DNA of 64,000 bases from Meconema thalassinum (Eukaryota > Arthropoda > Insecta > Orthoptera > Tettigoniidae), in contig OX336388.2 of the NCBI GenBank assembly GCA_946902985.2, positions 1,703,109,978-1,703,173,977 on the forward strand, in the 5' to 3' direction. Shown piece after piece: positions 12,401 to 23,939 of the stretch (positions are counted from its first letter, which is position 1; each line of letters opens with the position of its first letter). Both the position numbers and the translations under genes were made by a program. The notes under the pieces were generated by a model that did no database searches, was not told the DNA's origin, and saw nothing but the letters and a program-made list of their open reading frames with translations.

Positions 12401-13494
12401 ATTCATGAAAAAAGAATTCTATTAATGCACATGCCAATGTTCATAAGTGCATATAATTGTAACAGTTCGTTTGCTTAAAAGCGTTAATGTTGTTTGGACC
12501 CCATGGTCGCTCTACATATTCCGTTATGAAATGCATAGTCGTAATGTAATTTGAATATCTAAGTTCATAATTACAGTATATTGTAACTATCTGCCTGCAC
12601 AATTCTATTACTGAATACAAGTCCCAACTCAATGTTGTAACTGAATGTTGAAATGAAGTTCAGCTTCTTTAATGTTACCTGCGTATAAAAGTCGGAACTA
12701 GCCTGCTCGGATCTACTGCACTGTTCCAGAATGAACTATGCTTAAAGCCGGCCTCGCCATGCCGCTTTGCTATACTGTTCTGCGTTATAAAATGCAGCTC
12801 GAAATAAAGTTCTCAAACTCGTATTACAATGCTGTTCTGAACCCCGGCCTTTCTCCTCCGTACACGGCCCGTACAGCCTGCCGCGTAACCGGTCTTCTCG
12901 CCGTCAACCGTGCGTTGCTCGCCTTGGCTCAATGACCTACTTCCTGCTCTCTGCTTGGTTAAGTAATACTGTCGCCTTCGCTTTACGTAACAAGTGCCGT
13001 TCACCGCTTGACTTTACCGTATGCTCTGCGCATGTGTACCACTTCAGCTCGCTGGCTGAACTCGACTGACGTCTCTAAACTGCTTTGACCAGCTCCTACC
13101 TGGCGCGGTCACGTGATGCTCTCCCCCACCATCTACGGTCGTGCGTCACAAATATAATCTCGACCCCCTTCATCTCAGCTATTAAGTTATACAATAACTT
13201 AAGGGATTATCTGTCTTTCTTCAAGTTATTATCATATATAATGCTTGTTATCTCTTCTCTTCTGAGATTATTAAATACTATGTTCCATAAAGATCTTAAT
13301 AGAACTGCAATATTCTTCCCATAATTCCATCTACCTGACTGGCAGTGCCTTCTTGATCCTTGGCCTTCTACGTCATTTTCTAATATTCTCCTCTACTCGA
13401 TGTGAGCGCTATCTTTACAATTTTTCCCATAAATCTCAACTACGGCTTAATGTCAGCTGGCGTAGCCGATAGCCTCAACTAGGTATCGGGTACA
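9406..13494 (-). mobile_element. Ty3/Gypsy long LTR, copy 2 (shared by units 1 and 2)
   Basis: This LTR serves as 5' LTR of unit 1 and 3' LTR of unit 2. Its ends form an imperfect inverted repeat: plus strand TGAATCCC at the left and GGGTACA at the right. The right edge is confirmed by LTR copy 3. The left edge is inferred from the neighbouring primer site. At about 4.09 kb it is far longer than most insect LTRs; from memory, Woot of Tribolium has LTRs of several kilobases. It holds very AT-rich low-complexity sequence at about 9960-10440, doubled TATAAATA modules at 11358-11369 and 11441-11452, and an antisense TATAAAAG at 12684-12691. Confidence 0.8.
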
Positions 13495-13502
13495 TCTCTC
13501 CC
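13495..13502 (-). other. Polypurine tract, unit 2
   Basis: GGGAGAGA on the minus strand abuts the LTR start at 13494, exactly as in unit 1. Confidence 0.7.
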
Positions 13503-13593
13503 GTACATCTCCTTTTTTATCAGGCCTGAGAAAAAAAATACACTCTCAGGCATTCTATACACAACATATGTACACGATAGCTCTATAATCCTC

Positions 13594-16578
13594 TTATTCA
13601 GCATAATGATATTTTCTAATGCTAGCTGCGTTAAAAGTCCCCACAACTTCATTAGTATCCATTCTGACAATCTTATAGCTGTTATTTCGGTACGTTTCAT
13701 CAATTCGGAATGGACCCGCGTACAGTGGCGCAAATTTATGGTAGATCTTCAGTTGAAGATTCGATGTGACTGGCTTCCTAATCAGCACCTCGTCATTTTC
13801 TTGAAATGGCTCGTGGAACCTCCTTCCTGCGTGTCTCCTGGCTCTCTTCTCCGCCTGTCTTCTGAGTCTCTCTCCTGCTATCTCGACTCTTCTTTCTTGT
13901 GTAGGTTGAGGATCTACTGGTGCCTTCACGATTCGGTCCCATGGTCTATCAGGTTTCAATCCATGATGAAGCATGGACGGAATCTGTCCTGTGCTTTCAT
14001 GTATGGTGGAATTCAAGCATTGGCTAATGATGGGTATTGCTTCCATCCATCTATGGTGTTGTCTTGACACATATAAGCGACACATTTTACTAATTTCCGG
14101 CATAATTCTTTCGGCTGGATTTCCCTCTGGATACCGCACAGAATTAAATACATGCCTAATTCCTAAACGTTCCATCGCAGTAGAAAATTCCATACTGGTG
14201 AACTGTGATCCATGGTCACTCAACAAAATCTCAGGTCTCCCCATACTTGGAATAACTGTTTTCTCTAATCTGTTGATCACGTACTTGGATGTAGCTTTCT
14301 GGATAGGACATAGAGATACGTATTTAGAAAATACGTCTACTGTCACCAAAACAAACTGGTTTCCTTTCGTCGAACGAGGAAAAGGACCGAAATTGTCCGT
14401 AGCGAAAAGTTCTCTCGGCTTGCTAGGTAATATTGATCTAGGAACTTCCTTCATTAATTTAGATGAATATTTGCTTCGCTGACAACTGTCACAGGTCTTT
14501 ATGACGTCGGGGATCGTTTGTCCCATTTGTCTCCAAACGAAAGTTTCTTGAGCAAGAGCCAAAGTCTTGTCTACACCTACATGAGCTGCGGTTCGGTGTA
14601 TCATCCAAATAACTGGTTTGACAAGCTTGGGTGGGATCACTACTCTGAGTTTAGTATGATCCTGATCAATATATTGGCATATAACACCTCCCATAATGTG
14701 ATATTTTCTAGCTTCTATCTCAGTTCTTCGAAAATCTGGATCAGCGTTGTCCATCCTGCGTGTCAAAAAACGGTAAATTCTTCGCAAAGGTGCATATCTC
14801 TTCTGAGTTTGCGCTAACATCCTCAACTTTTCTAGAGTTCCCTGGTCCTCTTGAATTAGATTTATATGGTTGACAATCACCTCCTCACAAGGGTTTCTGC
14901 TCAACACATCCGCTAACAGATTTAATTTCACAACAGTTGGGTTAAATTGTTGTAAGAACAGAGCCCATCTAGTGATGCGGTCACTTGCTAAGTCTGTCTT
15001 CATAAGGGCTTTATGATCTGTGATCACCGTTATGTCATGTCCAAACAACACCTTCTTCCACGTCTTAAGAGCATGAACCACTGCTAATGCCTCTAACTCG
15101 GTTGCATAGTAATTCTTTTCACAATTCCTGAGCTTGCGACTGGTGAAAGCTAAATATCTGTGTTTGTTGGTATCGTCCAACTGATATAGGATCCCACTGA
15201 TGCCTATTTTGGATGCGTCTGTCTCCACAAAAAATCTTCTTGCAAAATCTGGGTATTCAAGTTTTACATTCTGGATCAACATGTTCTTAGCTGCTAAAAA
15301 CGCTTGATTGCATCTGTCGTCCCATTTCCATCGATTTCCCTTTCTTAGTAAATCCTGCAGAGGTGCCATCGTTTCAGTATATTCAGGACAATGTGTTGAA
15401 AAGAACTGACACATTCCTAAAAACTGCCGTACTTCTTTAATCTTTCTTGGGGTTGGAAATTCTGAAATAGCCATGATCTTCTTTGGATTGGGCCTATAAC
15501 CATCTCCATCGATTCTATGTCCAAGAAATTCGATTTCTTCATGAAAGAACTGACATTTGTTGAAATTCACCTTGAAGTTCGTCCTCTTGAGATCTTCAAA
15601 AAGCATTCGAAGGTGCCTGATATGCTCTTCCGCTGTCTCAGACGCTATAATCAGGTCATCAATATAGCTCACTACATGCTCCTTAACTGCATCTGATAAA
15701 TTCTCATCTAGTGCTCGGATCATCACCGGACCACTATTTTTTACTCCAAAAGGTAACCTATTGAACACATATGTTTTATGATCAAATAAGAACCCTGTAT
15801 ACTGTTTGCAGTCTTCTGCTAGCTCTATATGATAATAAGAACTAGTCAGATCAATTGTAGAAAAGAAACTCTTTCCTCTGAATCTGCGCAATAATTCACG
15901 AATAACAGGTGGCCTGTCGTGTTCAGGAAGAACTCTTTCATTAAGGGCTCTAGCATCTAGGCAAATCCTCAGCTTACCATTAGGTTTCTTGACAACCGCT
16001 AAAGGATTCAAATAAGCAGTCGGCATCTTCTTGATAATTCCATCTTTCTCCATATCGCTTATCATGGTACTGACTTCTTCCTTCCATTTATCCGGAATGG
16101 GATATAAATTCTTATGGTATGGTTTGTCATCCATCAACTTGATGCTGTAGGTAAAATTTTCTATGAGACCTGGTTTATCATTGAATATGTCCTCATATTC
16201 TGAAATTGCTTGATCAAACTGCTCCTTGATTTCTGGATTTATCTTACTCTTCGTGTTAGTTTTATCCTGTATAGACCTTTCAATGCTGCATACTATCTCA
16301 TCCAATATATTCTCTCTAAAGAATGTCCTCTCGGATTCCTGATTTTCTATGACCCCTTCTTGAAAGTACATGCGCCTACTCTGCATATCTATGGTCAGGC
16401 CACTCTCACTTAGAAAATCCACTCCTAGGATCATATCGAAATGTAGTTGACCCACAACTAGGAACATCTGTTGAAAATATCTGGTTCCAATCCCAACATC
16501 TAAAAGTACCTGACTTTTACATTTCTTACTTTTGGCTGGGATCACCCCTTGAATTTTGCTAACAACTGTTGGCAACAT
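13594..16578 (-). CDS. pol: Gypsy pol, unit 2: protease C-half, RT, RNase H, integrase (open frame, 994 residues)
   Basis: Open minus-strand frame. Residues 1-65 are the C-half of a retropepsin (ILGVDFL at about 50-56). Residues about 150-340 are reverse transcriptase, with D243 and YIDD at 305-308. RNase H covers about 445-560, with D454, E496, D521 and D557 visible. Integrase follows, with H661, H666, C696 and C699 as the zinc finger and D728, D788 and E824 as the catalytic triad; the D788-E824 gap of 35 residues is canonical. GPF lies at 955-957 in the C-terminal domain. The first ATG follows an in-frame TAA two codons upstream, so this start is probably not the natural one; the polyprotein would begin in gag. 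From memory the RT most resembles the Osvaldo/Ulysses/Woot group, which includes elements with long LTRs. That placement needs a tree. Confidence 0.95.
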   Translation of the reverse strand: MLPTVVSKIQGVIPAKSKKCKSQVLLDVGIGTRYFQQMFLVVGQLHFDMILGVDFLSESGLTIDMQSRRMYFQEGVIENQESERTFFRENILDEIVCSIERSIQDKTNTKSKINPEIKEQFDQAISEYEDIFNDKPGLIENFTYSIKLMDDKPYHKNLYPIPDKWKEEVSTMISDMEKDGIIKKMPTAYLNPLAVVKKPNGKLRICLDARALNERVLPEHDRPPVIRELLRRFRGKSFFSTIDLTSSYYHIELAEDCKQYTGFLFDHKTYVFNRLPFGVKNSGPVMIRALDENLSDAVKEHVVSYIDDLIIASETAEEHIRHLRMLFEDLKRTNFKVNFNKCQFFHEEIEFLGHRIDGDGYRPNPKKIMAISEFPTPRKIKEVRQFLGMCQFFSTHCPEYTETMAPLQDLLRKGNRWKWDDRCNQAFLAAKNMLIQNVKLEYPDFARRFFVETDASKIGISGILYQLDDTNKHRYLAFTSRKLRNCEKNYYATELEALAVVHALKTWKKVLFGHDITVITDHKALMKTDLASDRITRWALFLQQFNPTVVKLNLLADVLSRNPCEEVIVNHINLIQEDQGTLEKLRMLAQTQKRYAPLRRIYRFLTRRMDNADPDFRRTEIEARKYHIMGGVICQYIDQDHTKLRVVIPPKLVKPVIWMIHRTAAHVGVDKTLALAQETFVWRQMGQTIPDVIKTCDSCQRSKYSSKLMKEVPRSILPSKPRELFATDNFGPFPRSTKGNQFVLVTVDVFSKYVSLCPIQKATSKYVINRLEKTVIPSMGRPEILLSDHGSQFTSMEFSTAMERLGIRHVFNSVRYPEGNPAERIMPEISKMCRLYVSRQHHRWMEAIPIISQCLNSTIHESTGQIPSMLHHGLKPDRPWDRIVKAPVDPQPTQERRVEIAGERLRRQAEKRARRHAGRRFHEPFQENDEVLIRKPVTSNLQLKIYHKFAPLYAGPFRIDETYRNNSYKIVRMDTNEVVGTFNAASIRKYHYAE

Positions 16579-16817
16579 CGTAATTTATCCTGACAATTTT
16601 AATTCATCCAGGCAGCCTATGGATATCAAACTCACCATAGCCCCCGTGTCCGCTAGTGTCTTTATTTCCTTTCCCATGACTTCCACACTGATAACTGGCA
16701 ATTCATGTCTATTCCCTCGATGTACTACGTCTTCCTCTTCAATTAAATCCTCGTCCTTGACCTGATACGTTTCAACAATGATGATTGATTCCCAATGATT
16801 AGTATTCTGCTCTGAAA
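16579..16817 (-). pseudogene. Protease N-half, unit 2 (out of frame with gag)
   Basis: This stretch encodes the same DTGA-bearing protease N-half as unit 1. In unit 2 it lies out of the gag frame because the T run near 16832-16839 has 8 bases against 9 in unit 1. The TAA that separates the two protease halves is present here too. Confidence 0.75.
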
Positions 16818-19313
16818 TTAATTTGTCGTTGTTTTTTTTCCTTCACCACTCGTGCTTGCTCGATTAACATCTCTAGTTATCTCTTCGGGTGGTGCACTAG
16901 GCTGTCTACTTTCTTGCCTTGATCTCCCATATTCTCGATTGTCTTGTCTTTCATTTGGATCATTTCTTCTGCTATCCTGCCTATCGTTCTGATTAGATTG
17001 CTGACCTTGGTTCCAGTTATATCGACCTCGATATCTATTATTGTACCTATTCTGGTATCTGGAATTCTGATCATAGTTCCTGTATCTACTGTTTCTTGCG
17101 TCCTGATCGTATGGCCTCTCATATGGTCCTCGATATCGATCATTCCCGCGAACGTTGTGAATATTACCTCTATTCCCTTCGTTCCTTCTGTTTCCCCAGG
17201 AATCTCTTCTATCAGTCTGTGCTGCGTTATCGACAACTACCGCATTCACCTCTTGCGTGTTTCGATTCTCGTTCCGTGCAGTTCTGGGTGTGATTTGAGC
17301 GCTTGTGTAATCTAATGGTCGTAAGATATCGTCATAGTGCTCAAGTGTGTTCGCTCCCGATGCTATGAGTGATCGTTGTACCTCAATTGGCAACTGTCTT
17401 GCTATAGCTTGCAAAAGCTCTTCTTCTGGCAATGGAGGAATCAAAAACTGCAACTTAGCCAATTGCGAAGTAAAGTAATTAGCATAATGCGTTGGATGTG
17501 TCCTAGAGTAACGCTTCGAATACATTTCTGCTCTTACGTTCAGCTGATCCTCTGCACTCCAAAATCTCCTTAAGAATGCTATGGCAAATTGTTCCATGTT
17601 CGCAAAATTGCTCCTGAATGCGCGAAACCAAGTTAACGCTGGCCCTTCTAAGGCGCGTTCGACTATCCTTAGTTCCCTTTCCTTGGCTACTCTATGTTCC
17701 GCCACGTAATCGCGAATATCCCTCAGAAATTCGACTGGTGTGATTCCTGTGTTTCCTGAAAACTTCCTTGGTTTGTCGTCCAAATTTCTGATGATGGTCA
17801 CTGGACCTGAGTATCGTTCACTCGTACCAAACGTACTCCTATTCGAATTCGGATTATCTTGAGGGGTTGAACTAGCCCTTTCGAATGTTACATTCTGTTG
17901 CGTTTGACGGTCTTCTCCCACGCTAACCTCTTGACTGTTCATACTGCGGTCTATCGGTGTCTTATTTATCGATACCTCCCCCGTTGTAACATTTTGACTT
18001 GTGAAACTATTTATTATAGATTCTAGTTTAGTCATTCTATCTTCTGTTCTTTTTTCTACGGTCTTGACCTGAGTTTCCAAATTATCTAACGACGTAACAT
18101 TCTGCGTTCTGTTACTCTCTTCTAAATCGTTCTTTAATTTGTCTATCTTGTCTTCGCATGTAGTCTTTACTGACGCGACTTGTTCCTTTAACTGATCAAC
18201 ATCTGTCCTAAACTGAGTTGAATCTATCTTCATCGCTTCCTTATTCTCAGTAAATCTCACTTCCAAGTTCGCCGTACCTGCGATTAATTTCTCATCCAAC
18301 CCTGCACGTTTTTCTTTTGCTTCGGCATCGACCTCACTATACCGTTCTTCCACTATTGCACCGACTCTATTTTTAAATAAAGCTAAGTTTTCATTAACTT
18401 TCTGCTCTATATCATCATCAATTTTCCTAATGTCTATCTGCAATTGGTTTTCTAAGGATTTTAAGTTAGAATTAACCTCTCCTAAGACTTCCTCTTTAAC
18501 GGTCCCAATTACTGACTTTAAACCTTTGATTTCATTACCTAGATTCATTTCTAGACCTTTGATTTTAGTTTCGAAAGATACTTCAGTAGACCACTCTTGT
18601 ATTTTGCCTACATCTGCCACTAAACCATCAATGTCGAATCTCAACTTCGATACATCTGATTTAATGTCTTTCTGAATAGACATAACATCTGTTCTTAAAT
18701 TAAGAATATTTTCTTCTTCTCTAATTTCTAAATCAATAATATTTTTTCTTAACATTTGCACATTTACCTCTCCTTTAATTTCTACTGCTTTTATATCTAA
18801 TTGTAAAGCCTTAAATATTTCATCATTCTTTAACGTTAATCTATTCTCCAAACTAGTTAAATTGTTTTTCAACTCTGTGTTATTTTCTTCATTACGAGCT
18901 TGTAATCTAGTTTCTAATAATTTAAAACTATCCTTCAAATTACCTTCATTACTGGTTTGTAATCTAGTCTCTAATGACTTCAATTCATCCCTACTACTGG
19001 ACTGTAATCTTTCTTCCAATAATCTCAAATTATTTTCGTTACTAGTCTGCAATGACATCAACTCATCTTTACTATTTGACTGTAACCTAGTCTCTAATGA
19101 CTTTAAATTATCTTTCAGATTGTCTTCAATACTAGCCTGTAAAGCTTCCACATTTTCTTTACATCTAGCTTCTAGCCTAGCTTCTGACTCATTTGTCTGC
19201 TCTTTAACTTCCGTTTCCATTTTAGAAATAGTTACTGCAATACTAGACATGCCATTCTGTAACTCTCCTAACACCCTAGCTAAATCTTCCGGTAACATAA
19301 TTATATCTTTCAA
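16818..19313 (-). CDS. gag: Gypsy gag, unit 2 (831 residues, truncated before protease)
   Basis: Open minus-strand frame from an ATG at 19313. Residues 1 to about 435 are almost continuous heptad-type coiled coil; five LETRLQ-like blocks occur at about 73-160. Residues about 440-500 are a Ser/Thr/Asn-rich linker. Residues about 510-670 are the retrotransposon capsid-like domain (GPALTWFRAF near 557). Residues about 690-800 are rich in Arg, Asn, Tyr, Gln and Asp, with no zinc knuckle. A PSAP motif sits at 805-808 and is followed by PEE. The frame ends soon after because of a one-base loss. Compared with unit 1, two residues are missing in the basic tail. Gag would form the particle shell and bind RNA. 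The unit-1 frameshift near its start is absent here. Confidence 0.92.
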   Translation of the reverse strand: MKDIIMLPEDLARVLGELQNGMSSIAVTISKMETEVKEQTNESEARLEARCKENVEALQASIEDNLKDNLKSLETRLQSNSKDELMSLQTSNENNLRLLEERLQSSSRDELKSLETRLQTSNEGNLKDSFKLLETRLQARNEENNTELKNNLTSLENRLTLKNDEIFKALQLDIKAVEIKGEVNVQMLRKNIIDLEIREEENILNLRTDVMSIQKDIKSDVSKLRFDIDGLVADVGKIQEWSTEVSFETKIKGLEMNLGNEIKGLKSVIGTVKEEVLGEVNSNLKSLENQLQIDIRKIDDDIEQKVNENLALFKNRVGAIVEERYSEVDAEAKEKRAGLDEKLIAGTANLEVRFTENKEAMKIDSTQFRTDVDQLKEQVASVKTTCEDKIDKLKNDLEESNRTQNVTSLDNLETQVKTVEKRTEDRMTKLESIINSFTSQNVTTGEVSINKTPIDRSMNSQEVSVGEDRQTQQNVTFERASSTPQDNPNSNRSTFGTSERYSGPVTIIRNLDDKPRKFSGNTGITPVEFLRDIRDYVAEHRVAKERELRIVERALEGPALTWFRAFRSNFANMEQFAIAFLRRFWSAEDQLNVRAEMYSKRYSRTHPTHYANYFTSQLAKLQFLIPPLPEEELLQAIARQLPIEVQRSLIASGANTLEHYDDILRPLDYTSAQITPRTARNENRNTQEVNAVVVDNAAQTDRRDSWGNRRNEGNRGNIHNVRGNDRYRGPYERPYDQDARNSRYRNYDQNSRYQNRYNNRYRGRYNWNQGQQSNQNDRQDSRRNDPNERQDNREYGRSRQESRQPSAPPEEITRDVNRASTSGEGKKTTTN

Positions 19314-19823
19314 TGAACGTTTTATTCAGAGACGTTAGATAACAACACATCACAATGTATCAATTCCTGCATTCACTTGGGTATAAGAAAAATGACTTAT
19401 AACTAAACATGATATAACACTAATATGATTAACATGATAACTGGAATGGGCATACAAGTATATTGTCTGACTAAGTTTAATAAATTTTATAACACCATTA
19501 AATGAAATTGAGATCAATCTCTCCGTAATCTAAATCTGATGTGATTCCATAGAATAAACAAAATCGAAGCCCCACAGATGGGTAAAGCCAATTCTCCCTC
19601 TCTCTCTCTCTGTACCCGTTCGTCCTGGGGATGCGATGACCCATCTCCTATTACATCGCATTCCTGGATTTCCAGGACAGAGCGGAGTTAAATGAACACC
19701 TAGTCAAATAAGGAATGTGTCGTAAATTCAGTTGAAATATCTCAAAAGCAGAGGGTAACACAAGATAAAGTATCTCCAGGGTCGTTACGGGTTTAAATTT
19801 AATTTAAAAAATGCAAATACAAA
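19314..19823 (-). other. 5' leader between primer site and gag, unit 2
   Basis: Same leader as 8882-9391, with the TC run and the paired hairpins conserved. Only scattered single-base differences are visible. Confidence 0.5.
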
Positions 19824-19832
19824 TGGGCGCCA
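19824..19832 (-). other. Primer binding site, unit 2 (tRNA-Lys type)
   Basis: TGGGCGCCA on the plus strand, identical to the unit 1 site, 5 bases from the inferred LTR edge at 19838. Confidence 0.7.
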
Positions 19833-19837
19833 TCAAC

Positions 19838-22800
19838 TGAATCCCTAGCAAACCACATCCTTCCTGGTTAAGCCTTAATTAAGACAAGGAAAGAAAATAG
19901 GAAAATCACATCGTCATCAGATCACAACTAAGATAAAAACAAATTTATTCAACTTTGATAGTCGGACAGACATATTAAACACTCATCCTACCTAAGAGCA
20001 TGGTCGAATGCCAACGTTAAATTGTCATTGTCCAGAAAAGCGAACCATCTCCATTCTACTCAAAGTGTATTTAATCCACATAAAATAGGAAAAATTTCTA
20101 AAGTTCTCTTGGGTTCTCAGGATCACCGTAGCACTATGTCTTTGCGTCACTGACATTCGTGATAACTGAGACCTAATTTCTCTTTAAATTAACATCATGA
20201 ATGTGGATGTAAAAAATATTATTAATCTGTCTAAACACACATATTATAAACACATATTTTAAATATCACATAATTTATGGCTTGCATGGCATTATTCAAA
20301 AGCTGAATATGTTAGTAAAATGCTCCTAAACATCGAATAACTAATTTATACTATTTACACTGTCATTAATCATTGCTGGTTTGTGAATCACAGAAAATCC
20401 ACTATTCATTGGTTATAATTATCATCATCATCAAAATTAATTGTTTAATTCATCAACACAAGTTGCAATTCTTCAAAACATTTCTCAAATAAATTTATTT
20501 AAATTCATTTAAATTTACTAATCATCAGCTTCTTTAATTAATTATCACCTTCTAATTCAGTTATTCATAATCTATTCAATCATTTATTAATTTATTTAAA
20601 TCAGCTTATTTGTTCAATCTTTAATTCATCCATTTATTTAATTCATTGATCTATTCCAAAATTTAATTTATCAACTTATTTAAATTTTATTCATCTGGTT
20701 ATTTAGATTTTTATTATTTCATCTAGTCATTCTGATTTTTATTTCATTAGGTCAGATCATTAATATGCTTACTTTTCAGATTATTATTTCATTAATTATT
20801 ATTATCATCAGAAAATCTTGTATTATCAACATTATTTATTTGTTTAATTTCCTAACAAATTGTTTAATATGGTTTATTGAACGTTGTCTTACAGTTTATC
20901 ACTTCCAAGTTAAATCTCGTATTCAATTATCATGCCAAAAAATATTATTGCCTTCACAAATTCACGTTGGATCTCACTATCCACAATTACATTATATTTT
21001 TTTACTTCATCAAATATCACATTTGAATACCACAATTATTCCACAAACTCCATAAATATTCAGCGCACAGCATGAATCTCAAAATTATGCTAGACTGGGT
21101 TCGACAACCTCATGTCTGCTTCAAAATACATTAGCAATATTGCAACTTCCACTTGGCAACTTCCATAAAATGCCTATCACAAACTTCACTTAATCACGTT
21201 GCATGATCTACAAAAATACATAACTGGCTTCAAATTATCAACGCACACAATCTCCAATAACTGTAATTAATCTGATCACATCTAGACAACTTCTTAAACA
21301 ATTAGGAAAAATATATTACCTTAGTAATCGTAATCGAATTCAAGATCTGCTTTCAAATAGCATAAATTCTCTCAAAATTCTCATAATTCACTTCACAGAA
21401 AAACACCAATGTGCTATAATCTCTCACATCGAAATATGCAATACTGATCTGCCTTAAAATAAATCTGACCATTAATGATTCATCTTACAAGATTCAATTA
21501 CTTTAAATCCTTCTCAAAGGTATCAAATTCAATCATAAAAATTATCAAAAGCATCAGCTGTATCAGCTGTTAACTGAAAGTACTCTCAAAAGAGTATAGC
21601 AACAAAATATTGGATTGGCAAACAAGAATTACAAAATGTAACCCTGCTGACATGTATTTTTAATTTATTTAACAAAATTCGACTGATATGTGACTAGTAG
21701 TTCCTTGTTTGATCCTCTTACAATCTCAAGTACACTCGGATGATAAAAATGAGTCCCTCAATGGCAAGTAAGATGAGTAACCACCACACGATCGTATAAA
21801 TACGAAAGGCCTTGCCCTGTCGTCTAACATGATAATGCCCTGAACGATGGGTAAAGATGTGTACCACCACGCAATCGTATAAATACGAAAGGCCCCATCT
21901 CGTCGTCTCATGAGTGAATGTACCAGATTGGAATCAACAAGTCTCTAGTTGTCACATAAAAGCGATATTCATTCACTTGAGTGAATAACATCTTAATATC
22001 TCCAAACAATCCAATGGAAAAAAATCCCTACTGATGAATAATACACACTCGCTAGTATGCAATGAACTGACGAAGTGATTTAAATAATCCAATTGCAGAT
22101 CACGAGTTCGAAATACTCGCCACAAAAAAATTAACTATCCAGGAAAACTATCCTTACTGGAAAATGACTAAAAGACCAAACATCTGCTTAATAAAGCCAA
22201 CCAATGGTGAGAATCTCGTATAATGGTGCCTGCCATATCATATGGTAACGCCATATTCTAGCAATACTCGGAGCAAATAATGTTTAAGCCATGTCTCAAT
22301 AATTGTAGAACTCCTACTAGAAAAATATATACATGTATGCCCAGTGTTCATGAAAATATCATATTAGAAAGTCATAACTCTTACAGTACCTTCTCATATC
22401 AGCTGTTATTATATTTCAAAGATCGTCGATTATTTTCATGTGTAATAAATTTCTCGAAAGATCGACGTGAATATCGTTTCACCCACGCAATAACGATCGC
22501 CTTCATATTCCAAGTGAATCAGCTGTTAGACCTCCTCTTCTTCAGGAATCGAATCCATCGCTCCGTGGTGCCATCGCGTCTCTGTCTTCGTTTACTCCGA
22601 CATGATGAACTGCATGTTATCCATAATGGATCCTGTCCAAAACCTTACGTAAAAGTTCATAAAAGCAGCGTACCCCATGTTCTTCTTCTATGTTACGCCA
22701 CTGTCCCATACAATGTTCGGTTTGCTTGTTAAAAGTTCAATCTCCACAGCGGTTGTCTCACTTGCAGAAAATAAATTTTATTTATGAGAGTGTATAAGTT

Positions 22801-23939
22801 TTTGAAACACCCTGTAGCTGTGTTCGTACTGGATATTTTATGACCATTCATGAAAAAAGAATTCTATTAATGCACATGCCAATGTTCATAAGTGCATATA
22901 ATTGTAACAGTTAGTTTGCTTAAAAGCGTTAATGTTGTTTGGACCCCATGGTCGCTCTACATATTCCGTTATGAAATGCATAGTCGTAATGTAATTTGAA
23001 TATCTAAGTTCATAATTACAGTATATTGTAACTATCTGTCTGCACAATTCTATTACTGAATACAAGTCCCAACTCAATGTTGTAACTGAATGTTGAAATG
23101 AAGTTCAGCTTCTTTAATGTTGCCTGCGTATAAAAGTCGGAACTAGCCCGCTCGGATCTACTGCACTGTTCCAGAATGAACTATGCTTAAAGCCGGCCTC
23201 GCCATGTCTCTTTGCTATACTGTTCTGCGTTATAAAATGCAGCTCGAAATAAAGTTCTCAAACTCGTATTAAAATGCTGTTCTGAACCCCGGCCTTTCTC
23301 CTCTGTACACGGCCCGTACAGCCTGCCGCGTAACCGGTCTTCTCGCCGTCAACCGTGCGTTGCTCGCCTTGGCTCAATGACCTACTTCCTGCTCTCTGCT
23401 TGGTTAAGTAATACTGTCGCCTTCGCTTTACGTAACAAGTGCTGTTCACCGCTCGACTTTACCGTACGCTCTGCGCATGTGTACCACTTCAGCTCGCTGG
23501 CTGAACTCGACTGACTTCTCTAAACTGCATTGACCAGCTCCTACCTGGCGCGGTCACGTGATGCTCTCCCCCACCATCTACGGTCGTGCGTCACAAATAT
23601 AATCTCGACCACCTTCATCTCGCCTATTAAGTTATACAATAACTTAAGGGATTATCTGTCTTTCTTCAAGTTATTATCATATATAATGCTTGTTATCTCT
23701 TCTCTTCTGAGATTATTAAATACTATGTTCCATAAAGATCTTAATAAAACTGCAATATTCTTCCCATAATTCCATCTACCTGACTGGCAGTGCCTTCTTG
23801 ATCCTTGGCCTTCTACGTCATTTTCTAATATTCTCCTCTACTCGATGTGAGCGCTATCTTTACAATTTTTCCCATAAATCTCAACTACGGCTTAATGTCA
23901 GCTGGCGTAGCCGATAGCCTCAACTAGGTATCGGGTACA
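19838..23939 (-). mobile_element. Ty3/Gypsy long LTR, copy 3 (5' LTR of unit 2, right end of array)
   Basis: About 4.10 kb. It diverges from copies 1 and 2 more than those differ from each other; for example it has an extra 14 bases near 22666-22679 (CAGCGTACCCCATG). Homology ends precisely at GGGTACA, 23939, followed by GTACC of the flank. The left target duplication of the whole array is outside the window, so it cannot be checked here. Confidence 0.85.
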
